From Colias croceus (lineage: Eukaryota > Arthropoda > Insecta > Lepidoptera > Pieridae): DNA of 64,000 nt. Below the pieces are notes generated by a model. It was not told where the DNA came from and did no database searches. It saw only the letters and a list, made by a program, of their open reading frames with translations. This document shows positions 24,701 to 34,500 of the stretch, piece after piece (within the stretch, counting starts at the first letter, position 1; each line of letters begins with the position of its first letter). The translations under genes were made by a program, and so were the position numbers. Location of the stretch: contig NC_059544.1 of the NCBI RefSeq assembly GCF_905220415.1, forward strand, positions 7,690,501 through 7,754,500. The letters run 5' to 3'.

Positions 24701-27700
24701 TTTGTTTGAATTATTGAATTTCTTCTATACTTTTAATTTATAAAGCATTTGAATGCTATAAAACTAAAATATTTATTTCATTAACCCATTGAACCCCAAG
24801 CGGCCCGATCGGGCCACGACACAATAGATTTTCTATCATGGATGAGACAGATCTCAGACATCAATCTATGAAAATTATTCAAGATAGTAGAGAATGTTAC
24901 TTGTTATCAATTCTGCAAGAAGAATTAGTATTCAACGCAACTAACTGGGACAGCATCTCTGCAATATGTTGATTCAAATTTGTTGATAAACAAATGTTCA
25001 AATAAATTAATAATGCAATAAACAATTTAATTATTATAGGTAAACCAGAATCTGATGGCAATTAGGGAAATCAAAATTTTGAGTGTGCAACCCTAGGGAA
25101 AATGGACTGAACGATCTTGATACTGCTTATTTTTTATTTTGTCCTCAATATCGTACATTACATAAGTGGACAATACTGTACATACGTAAATATTATGTAG
25201 GTACATACTTACATGTATACCTAATATACAATTATACATATTACTTTTATACAGGTAATACATATTATCATTATTTACACATATAGGTCTACCAGAATCT
25301 GATGGCATATTTATATTTAAGAAATAATAGATTTTCATATGGCAACTTTATTTGACAACTATCAAATTGGTTGTCAAATTATTTGTCTTCTTTGCAATTA
25401 TTGAATAATTTTTAGGATTTTGTCAAAAAAATCTTCGAAAGTGTCGAAAAAGCCGCTGCGATCACACGCAAGAGGTGTTGTTTATAATGTGTATAGAAAA
25501 ACATTCGATGAAGAAGGGTCAAACACATCACAATTTTCAATTTTGAATATTTTATTGGTCAATTGGACTTACCCGTTTTAATACTTTTAATTAAAAATAT
25601 TATAATGTAGGTAACTTTAATATTGTTTGTTGTTTACAATATAATTTTATGAAAACTTATTACAGGAGTTTCCAATACGGCTATTCGTCAAGTCCAAGTC
25701 AATTTTATAATGTGTATATCTGTTAATACTTACGAAAATACCTAAACAGTTTTATTTTATTTTATAATAAATTATAAGCAATCCAGTTTTGATCTGCATT
25801 ATCATTACATCCATATTTTCACATGGCATAATGATAATGAATATACAAATATAGGTATGTGAAAATAATAATATGTATTACCTTTATAAAAAATAATATG
25901 TATATTATACATGCAAATATGTACCTATATAATATTAAGTGGACATCTCATTATTAAGTACAGTATTTTCCACTTATGTAATGTGACTAATAAAACAACA
26001 ACAAAATAAAAAATAAGCAGTATCAAGATCGTTCAGTCCATTTTCCCTAGGGTTGCACACTCAAAATTTTGATTTCCCTAATTGCCATCAGATTCTGGTT
26101 TACCTATACCTACCTATATTTGTATATTCATTACCAGTATCAGTATGCGATTTGAAATTATCGATATAATGATAATGTAGATCAAAACTGCTTTATAAAA
26201 TAAAATAAAAATAAAATAAAACTATGTTTATTTTCGTAAGTATTAACAGATACAGACATTATAAAATTGACTTGGACAGCTTGGACTTGACGAATAGCCG
26301 TATTGGAAACTCCTGTAATAAGTTTTCATAAATTTATATTCTAATCAACAAACAATATTAGTTACCTACATACAAAGCCTACATATAATATTTTTTAATT
26401 TAAAGTATCAAAACGGGTAAGTCCAATTTACCAATAAAATCTTCAAAATTGAAAATTGTGATGTGTTTGACCCTTCTTCATCGAATGTTTTTCTATACAC
26501 ATTATAAACAACACCTCTTGCTTGTGATCGCATCGGCTTTTTCGACATTTTCGAAGATTTTTTAGACAAAATCTTATAAATTATTCATCAACTGCAAAAA
26601 AGACAAATAATTTGACAACCAATTTGATAGTTGTCAAATAAGTTGCCACATGAAAATCTTTTATTTCTTAAATATAAATATGCCATCAGATTCTGGTAGA
26701 CCTATAACCAAATCACGAACACCACAGCTGGGGGCCCCTAAAAAACTAGAAAGTACTATTTAAAACTACATAATTAATAAATCTCCCAAATAATATATGA
26801 ATACTATTATTATCTATTTTAGTTCCGTCGTGAAGAAGATGCGGAGAAAGCGGTGAACGATCTCAACAACCGTTGGTTTGGTGGTCGGCCAGTGTACGCG
26901 GAACTTTCGCCGGTGACAGACTTCCGTGAAGCGTGCTGCCGCCAGTACGAGATGGGAGAGTGCACTCGCAGTGGTTTCTGTAACTTCATGCATTTGAAAC
27001 CTATTTCGAGGGAACTTAGGAGGTATGATTTGTCATTAATCTTTATTTGAAATAGTATGGTTTGGTTTTTAAAACAAATATTGTATATCAGCACAAGAAA
27101 GAAGTAAGAATTCATTGTTTTTTGTAAATAAACTCCAAAAGGTGGTACTTGAGGTGTTCTTTTTTAATTGGCTCGAAATTGATGCATTAAAAGTTCACAA
27201 AATAATTTTAACAGATTGAAGTCAGATTGAATGCAGTTTACTTTCTTTTCATTTGAAATGAAAAGAAAGTAAACTGATGTTTCCTTTTATATATACAAGG
27301 TGTCCCATTATGGGTATACTAAGCGCGAAGGGACTTGTTTGCATACACTGATCACGTAAAAAATACTTACACAACAAAATTACGTCAAAAATTTTTTGCT
27401 AATTTTTTCCAATCCATGTTTTCTTCTCTAGCTTCGCTCAGCCGGAATATAACGCTTCGCTACTGTGAGCATTTTGTCTATGAAAACATAAACGATAGCT
27501 CACGTGCGGGTGGCTAAGTTGGGCGGGTTGCTTGTTAGGGGTTTGCATATAGGTTTAAGAATTCATCTATTTGAAAAAAACAAGCGTCTGGAATTTTATA
27601 AGTATTTCTCCTTTGAGCTTAGTATACCAACGGTGGGACACCCTGTATATTATAACTACATATTACAAAATTCCACCTTGTGTGCTTAACCATACCACAG

Positions 27701-27962
27701 TAACAGAATACGAACAGCAGCAAAAAATGTTTTCGAATCGTACGAAACGGATCACTCATACAAACATCGTATTATGTTCAGCATATACATATCTATTATA
27801 TATTATTTCAATTTCATTAATGTGTTCTCTTTCAGATACCTATACGCGCGTCGCAAGAGCGGTCGCCGCTCGCGGTCCCGCTCGCGCGAGCGCCGCCGCC
27901 GCTCCCGCTCCCGCGAGCGACGCCGCGAACCGCCGCGCAACTCGCGCGCCGGACGATACTAG
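21761..27962 (+). CDS. U2af38: U2 snRNP auxiliary factor small subunit (U2AF35 / U2AF38)
   Basis: Recognises the AG at 3' splice sites as partner of the large U2AF subunit in the nucleus. Five coding exons, all GT-AG and in frame: 21761-21804, 22002-22156, 24465-24622, 26823-27022, 27836-27962, giving 227 residues. Zinc finger 1 has C18, C27, C33 and H37 with the conserved Ser34 after C33. The U2AF-homology RRM spans about residues 65-150 (GDHLVGNVYIKFRREEDAEK). Zinc finger 2 follows at about 152-180 (EACCRQYEMGECTRSGFC). The C-terminal RS tail (RRSRSRSRERRRRSRSRERR) is shorter than in human (240 aa) or fly (264 aa) and lacks a Gly run. The last exon is strikingly GC-rich. The start codon context and MAEYLA start match the family. 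No damage seen. Confidence 0.97.
22220..22482 (-). pseudogene. piggyBac-type transposase N-terminal remnant
   Basis: The minus strand from ATG 22482 reads MASRDSFEKEQKRLQDLFDA, stops after 33 codons, and a neighbouring frame continues with an acidic DYESDAECLRR. The acidic N-terminus is in keeping with piggyBac transposases. It reads outward into the terminal repeat, so the catalytic region is gone. Assignment rests on location between piggyBac-type ends plus general character, not on a diagnostic motif. Confidence 0.4.
22973..23032 (+). CDS. Possible first coding exon of an unknown gene within the piggyBac-like element
   Basis: The ATG opens MEPVASTSKEINSPRKKRQK and ends at a GTGCGT donor, preceded by a T-rich leader. 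The basic PRKKRQK looks like a nuclear localisation signal. No matching acceptor or continuation was recognised before the right end of the element. It could be a captured exon or the start of a second transposon protein. Confidence 0.25.
24217..24429. mobile_element. PIF/Harbinger-type MITE next to a U2AF splice acceptor
   Basis: The 213-bp element starts GGCTGGTTGCAGAGCTTGAC and ends with its near-perfect complement GCTCTGCAATCAGCC. The inverted repeats extend about 39 bp and are flanked by TTA on both sides (24214-24216, 24430-24432), the target site of PIF/Harbinger. It ends 35 bp before exon 3 of U2AF. Confidence 0.85.
24781..24840 (+). repeat. Possible piggyBac-type end fragment
   Basis: TTAA is followed by CCCATTGAACCCCAAGCGG and the palindrome GGCCCGATCGGGCC. 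TTAA plus a CCC-start terminus fits piggyBac-like MITEs. No matching right end was found. Confidence 0.3.
25039..26702. mobile_element. Interlocked inverted-repeat element pair (A-B-A'-B') in U2AF intron 3
   Basis: Segment A (25039-25285) reappears inverted at about 25860-26104, and segment B (25286-25855) reappears inverted at about 26113-26702. The order A, B, A', B' is not a simple hairpin. A and B both begin with GGT(AA/CT)ACCAGAATCTGATGG, so they share a terminus. Outer and inner boundaries carry TATAGG or its complement CCTATA. No coding capacity was seen. Most likely two related long-TIR MITEs, one inserted at the edge of the other and then rearranged. Confidence 0.8.
27234..27276. repeat. 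Perfect 21-bp palindrome
   Basis: CAGTTTACTTTCTTTTCATTT is followed by one base and then its exact complement. Located in U2AF intron 4, 20 bp before a MITE. It could extrude as a hairpin; no function is evident. Confidence 0.85.
27296..27645. mobile_element. TA-flanked MITE in U2AF intron 4
   Basis: The ends CAAGGTGTCCCATTATGGGT and, on the other strand, CAGGGTGTCCCACCGTTGGT both lead to GGTATACTAAGC. Each is flanked by TA (27294-27295 and 27646-27647). The 350-bp body has no ORF of note. Tc1/mariner-like target choice. Confidence 0.8.
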
Positions 27963-28033
27963 CAACTGTAGCTCTATTGTCTATGCGATTCAACTGACAA
28001 TAGGATCGATGCTGCGCCATTTTGTGACGTCAT

Positions 28034-28039
28034 AATAAA
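28034..28039 (+). terminator. Polyadenylation signal for U2AF
   Basis: AATAAA occurs 72 bases after the U2AF stop codon, and a second AATAAA lies about 10 bases further on. The position and strand fit 3' end processing of that gene. Confidence 0.6.
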
Positions 28040-28119
28040 TAAAAAAAATAAATTGCTTTCGATAATATATATTTTAAATTACAGTTTCATATGTTTTTGT
28101 TTTAAATTATTATATATTA

Positions 28120-28262
28120 AAGTAGCTCTCCGCCCGCGGCATCGCCCACTTTGACTAAACCTTCCTCTTGAATCACTCTATCTATTAAAAAACCGCATCA
28201 AAATCCGTTGCGTAGTTTTAGGGATATACAGAGAAAGCGACTTTGTTTTATACTATGCAGTG
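28120..28262 (+). repeat. SINE/RTE-like repeat fragment downstream of U2AF
   Basis: It begins AGTAGCTCTCCGCCCGCGGC, contains AAATCCGTTGCGTAGTTTTA and ends GCGACTTTGTTTTATACTAT, the arrangement of a common lepidopteran short retroelement. Confidence 0.6.
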
Positions 28263-28355
28263 ATTACGCCACTTCCCATACTAAATTGGGCTTTGTTCTA
28301 TGTATGAATTAAGCAAATAAAATAAATCATTATGTATTGAAATGCGAATTATATA

Positions 28356-29035
28356 CAGTGGATTTCGGTTATAACGACGGCGGAGGGACCACTTTAATGT
28401 TGTCGCTATATCCGGAGGTCTCTATATCCGAAATAATAAAAAATCACGTACATTATGTATATATACATACGTAGTTATTTATTTATCACTTATTTATATT
28501 ATACATGGCTTTTATTAAAAAAACGAGTTATAGTGCACTGCTTAAGTTTAGACTTTTGTGCACGCTGTAAGGTATATTCCATTTTCATAATTCCCTCTAC
28601 ATCTAAATTATTACTGGCTTCTCCAAATAAACAGTACTTTTTGAGCGTTGTAATAGCACATAATGCATCTCTAATGCACGCACGTGCTAAGTAATCCTAC
28701 ACAGAAACAAATCACTTGACCATCTGCGAATGTAAACAAAAGATTCTTATCCTTTGTTTACATTCCTACATAATACAAGCTTAATAGTTAAAGTTGATGA
28801 ATGAGTCTTTGCGCCTTTGCCGACTCCGTCTCAATATCCGCAATGAATTTCTAGGAATCTGTCCCAAATAGTTCATAAAAACAAGCCGTTATACCCGAAT
28901 TAGGCGTTATATCCGGAGTCGCTATTGCCGAATGGATTTATACGAAAGTATGCTTCAAATTCTAGGGACGTAAGTTCGACGTCGCTATAACCGAAAGGTC
29001 GTTACAACCGAGGTCGTTATTAATGAAATCCACTG
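28356..29035. mobile_element. pogo/Tigger-like MITE
   Basis: CAGTGGATTTCGGTTATAAC at the left and GTCGTTATTAATGAAATCCACTG-type sequence at the right form terminal inverted repeats flanked by TA (28354-28355, 29036-29037). Several CGCTATA(T/A)CCG motifs lie inside both ends. No transposase ORF is present in 680 bp. Confidence 0.8.
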
Positions 29036-29039
29036 TATT

Positions 29040-31560
29040 TCTTTTTCAAATCGCATTTGACGGTTGACACGAAACTGACACTAAATGTCTTTGACTTTCC
29101 TATTGTTAGTTATATCATATAAGCTTCTTGGTTATATCGCATAGTATCTCATTATAACTGGGAGAGTAATATTATGCACATAGTCTATCTCTATCTTTCT
29201 CAATACGAAAGACAAAGATGGAATGATGCAGGGGTTTGAAATCTTGTGAAAAGGCGTGTGTGTACGTTGACGGCCATTTTGTGAAGCTACTGTCGCAGAT
29301 GTAAAAATTGATGTATCTTTTTATCATTAAATCCTTCTCCTAACTGTAGTTTGTTGTATAAGAATACAAGTACAACACATACAAGTGTGATTGTAATTAT
29401 GCTCATCGTAATTTAAATGATTTTTTTTCTTTCTTGTGTTAGTACTTATGGTATATTTTATATCAAACATTAATTTGGAGTTATCTGCACTGGAAAATTG
29501 TTCAAGAGATTGAAGCTTCATAAAATGACGTCTTGAAAAAAAAAGCTCTTATTGTATTTGTGAGGACACCAAGAAAGTTTAATTCGACGCGATGTCTTAA
29601 AGACAGGAAATCAACCTAAATTAATGTATTTTTTATACTGAAATAAGGTTAGTCGTTTAAGCAATAAAAATGGTTTAATTTAAATAACTTTTTTTTAAAT
29701 GAATTTCTTATAATTTCTGTACCTACTTTTAACCGCAAGGTTGATTTCATCTGTCTTAAATAGGGAAATAAGTTATAAATTTTAGTATTTTTATACATAG
29801 TAAATAAGCCAAGATTATCTTCCTTTAGATAAGTCTTTCCATCAGAATTGTTCTCATACATTAGAAACAGCTAGAAATGATAATACAATATAAAAAAATC
29901 CAAATCACATTAACACTCTAAATAGCGTAAACTGAAATAGACAGTTTCATATAAAGAGTTTTATGAACATTCATTGATCACAGGAATGAAATTGTGAGAT
30001 TGAGATTCAGTCTGTACTCTGTAGCCAGATACCTACAAAGTTCCATTTTCGTGGCCTTGTGTTATATTGTGAATTTTATGTTCATACTTGATATGTATTA
30101 TTGTTCCTTAAACTTCTCTAGTATTTGTGTAAACACTCTAATTTCTAATGTACAAACAAAAATCGTCTATTTTTATTTTTACTTATACCGTCATCCAAGT
30201 AAAACGTGTGGAACATATATAAATTCCACGGAAGGTACCTACAATGAAATGTTAAGATTCGTAAAATTCATGATGTCAACTACACAACCTACTTTGATAA
30301 ATGTGAAAATATAGATGTAAAATAATTATAAGTGTCATTCCTTTAATTGTGTGTTTTATTACAAAATTCCCTCTCACCTAAATTCATCACGTAGGTGTTT
30401 TTAAGTTTCCATATGGTTACACATTTAAATACCTACTTATAAGCCAACAGTCAACACTCTAATCTATGAGTGCTGAAAAAGCAGGCGAAATTAAGATCAA
30501 GATATAAAATCAACATTAAAATGTCTCTGTTGTTGCAATTTTTATCGACTTTTTCTCCTATTCCCAATTCAGTTGAGTTATTGTACTGTAACAAACATGG
30601 AGGTACACTTCAACCTAGCTTCAACCATACTTATGATTTTTTTAAGCACATATACATATAGGTATTAAAACTTACAAGTCTGCCTCTTTCCCTAATTTCA
30701 AACCGGAGTAGAATAAATTCTACTCAAAATCAATAAATACAAAAAAGAATGACGAGATACGAATTAAAATAGGTATATAGGTAATTTATTCGTAGCATAC
30801 AAATACACAGCAAGTAATGTAGAATACGAACCGTTAACATACCGTTAGGTAATTAAGCAGTTTGGGACTAGATGGCGTTGTGTGTATGATTTACAATGTT
30901 TAGGTACCTAAAAGTATTTACATTTCAATTTTCAACCGTTTCTTGACCGTTGAATAGAATACAATTGGGTTTCGTTCACAATCATCGAAATAGGACTATT
31001 CCTGTTGTACTATTACAACTACAATATTTCAGACATCATGTTGATCTTTAAATGGAGTCTGAAAAAATTTCAATCTTCGCTATTCCCTAACAAAAGCCTC
31101 TTGGCAGAAATATCGTTGTGAACGATAATATAAGAGTCAAGATCTTGAGCACAATACACATCGCGACATATTTTTTGTATTGTTCATTTTATTTCCTGGA
31201 TAACTATGGATCTCTTGTAGGATATTTATTTATTTTTGAATAGTTGCCACCTTGCCTGGGCAGTATGATTTTCAATTCTAAAGTCATGTTCAAATGTGGC
31301 CGTTGGCGTATAAGGGAAGGAAACCGGGTAGGTAGGTATATCTTATAGTGTGTAGAACAAACAGTGATAAATAAAAAACAGAATTTCAAATAAATATTAT
31401 TTTATTATTATCCATCGTAAAGCCACGGACGTCACTACTACCTGGTTAAAACTAAGAGCCTATAATCTTGTAAATATATTCTTACCACCCGTATTTTCTG
31501 GTTCTAATAGTAACTTTAAGTTCACCTGTATCTTCCGTAGCGCCTAAACAGCATCAATAT
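29040..31560. other. Intergenic, no supported feature
   Basis: AT-rich sequence between U2AF and the carboxylesterase. No ORF with recognisable motifs, no clear repeat. TTTATT near 31,402 is an AATAAA on the minus strand and could serve the esterase. Confidence 0.6.
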
Positions 31561-31568
31561 TACATTTA

Positions 31569-34500
31569 CTACTTTACTATTTTTATTAACTTTTCACCAT
31601 AAAGTTCATCCCATAGCCTCATGTTATCTTCATCGACGTTCAAATCACACTTGAGTGTCTTGTCGATAACAAAGCAATATTTGCCTTCTTCTGTGAACGG
31701 TTTCCATTCTATATAGCTGAAGTTTGCAGTGGGATTTCTAAAAAACGATAGGTAGATCACGTAATTTTCTTTCACTACTAACGCAGAAACGCGTAAAATT
31801 AAGTAGTGAGACTGGAGACTTTATTAGAAACAATGGTTACAGGTTTACAAACAAAAAAGCCATATCTGCTTGTTGCAATTATTGTCAATAAGTAACTTTA
31901 TCGAGTTGGTAATCTGCAGTGAAAAAATCTATAGGCACTTACTTAACTAGATAGTTTTATAATAAACTGAAAATTTTAAATCTTAAATATCTAAAAATAT
32001 GTCTAGTTATAAATTTTCAAATAATTTAATGCCTCATTTTATGTCTTGTAGGAAATCATGACAACAATTATTATAGAACTCTATCGATTAGTCTATTACA
32101 GGTTCGTATTTGTTCCCTCACGAAGGAGGCATATGTGTCGTATATCGGGTCTCATAGACGTTTCAAGGTATTAAGTACTAATATAGTATTCAAGCAGTGT
32201 CTAGTAAGTAATCGTGGTTACATGTACCTACTGTAGGTAATTAATTGTGATACGTACTAGAGACGCCATAATATTACTCCGCCTTGTAAAAATAAAAGAA
32301 TATTTGAGCGTCGAAAGGCATGTTTTAATTGACAAGGGCAATTAAATGATAACATTGTTTATAAGTAAATTAAACGTTTCCCTATATCCAGAAAGGACTC
32401 GTTAAACATATTTCTTGATAAATTATGAGACGTAACAACTTAACAAGTGACTAATGAGCCTTATTTTTAATAGGTAGGTACCCAAGTAGGTACCTAATAG
32501 ACAGATATTAAAATTTGAAGCTGTCTTCTGTATAATATTGATGGTTTTAAGTTTCGAAGTACAACCTCATTTAACTCGTTACTCGTTTATGTTATTTTCT
32601 AATTATAATATTATATATCAAATTTTAAGTTAGTATAGGTACCTACGTAGGTAGATACATATTAATAAAAAAATATCCTGCATTTTGTCTTTCAATAAGA
32701 ACAATATAAAAGTAAAAATATTCTTACCCGCATGATGCAAAATTAACCCACAGTTTTACAACTTGTTCTATAGCAAACTTTGAATCTTCAGTTAAAGGAA
32801 TATTCAAGCACTTTATATTGAATAGGTAAGGCAGATCATCTGCATGACAGACGCCGGCAACTTGGTCCATTTTATAGCGTTTCTTTGTATGATTCCTTTC
32901 AGTTTCTGTCTTGAATTTGTAAAAGTATACTGGCTTTAAAGAATTTATAAAATGGTAGCGAGCAAATCTTCTAATATTATACGAGAATACACTGTCTGTG
33001 TGTAAATAAACTAAATTTTGAAGGATTTTTAATGATATAGGTTTGTTTCCAAAGTACTGCTCTCGCACTTTTTCATCCATTTGCTTTATAATATCAAGCG
33101 AAGTATTTAATTTTAGTTCTCTAGGTAATAATATTCCTGTCTTTGAAAAAAATGATAGAGAGTTAATGAAACTTCGACATATCTCTATACCTTCTCCTGA
33201 TGTGTATCCCAACATTAATGGTATTTTAGCTATTTTTCCTTTTTTTACTAAATTTATCGGAGCATCGCTTAAAAATTTTTCTACCTTTAAATTTGGGTTC
33301 TCAATAACAGGTGAAAAGGTCATAACGTCTGATATATCTGGACATTCCGTGACAACGGTAGGTAATTTAACATTTATTAAAGACTCTGATGGAACACCTC
33401 TAAGAAATTTCAAAAGCTCGTTAATATCTTCAGTATCTTTTCCAAGTAACTTACCCAGTTGGACTGCTCTTTGTCTAGCATAAATATTATAGCTCCAATC
33501 ATTAAGACATACTCCGCTTTGACAGATAGCTTTATTAAAGAGACCCTGGCTCATGTCAGAAATCATGTGGTACGATGTAGATGAAGCTCCAGCGCTACAT
33601 CCAAATATTGTTATATTTTCAGGATCCCCCCCGAACGAGCTTATATTTTTTTTCACCCACCTTAAAGCTGCGACTTGATCTTTCAATCCCGCGTTACCAG
33701 GTACTTCTTCGTTATCAAGGCACAAAAAGCCAAATACTTCTAATCTATAATTGAATGTAACTAAAACAACATCGTGCTGCATGAAAAATTCCGGGCCATA
33801 ATAATCGGAGTTACCAGAGCCGGTATAGAAGGCTCCCCCGTGTATCCAAACCATAACTGGAAGCTTTTTTTCGGGCTGAAGCATTTTTGTATATACATTG
33901 AGGAAAAGGCAATCTTCACTGCCCGTATCAATTTTTTCAAGACGTTCATTGTACTGTGGACAAACTGGTCCATGCTCTAATGCGTCACGAATGCCGTCCC
34001 ATGGTTCAGGTGGCTCTGGTGCCTATAAAAGCGCAATAAATGTCCTAAAAGCAAACTAGCAAGCAATTTAAATAAAATTGATTAAAATTAAAGATATCTT
34101 TAAAACATTCAACAGCAATCAGCAGTCTAGTCTAGTACTTATATTATGATATTTGTTAGGGCTTAGTGCTGACCGCAGCATATTATTTTTTTAAATATGA
34201 GCTTATGAGTTTTTGTTCGATTACTTCCTGATAATTAGAAGGTGCGGGAGTGAAATTTGTTTGTAAAAAATGGAAAATATTAATAAGTACCTAACTATTA
34301 AATATTTCGAAACTCGGGGAAAATAAAAATTTGAAAATACACATCGCACCCTTAAAACATAAATGGCACTAAACGAAAATGTTAATTTTACAGTACGGCC
34401 GTTTTAAGATTTTTTAAAAATTGAATTGGTGATATGGAACTAAAAAAATATAAATATAGACTTGTGATCGGATTAAAATAACAGTTTGACTAACGCTGTT

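Noticed and set aside
27571..28035. 154-codon ORF across the last U2AF exon
   Set aside because: Alternative frame of the GC-rich RS-encoding exon joined to intron and 3' UTR; the RS frame is the family-supported one.
33043..33483. 146-codon plus-strand ORF
   Set aside because: Antisense shadow of the large carboxylesterase exon.
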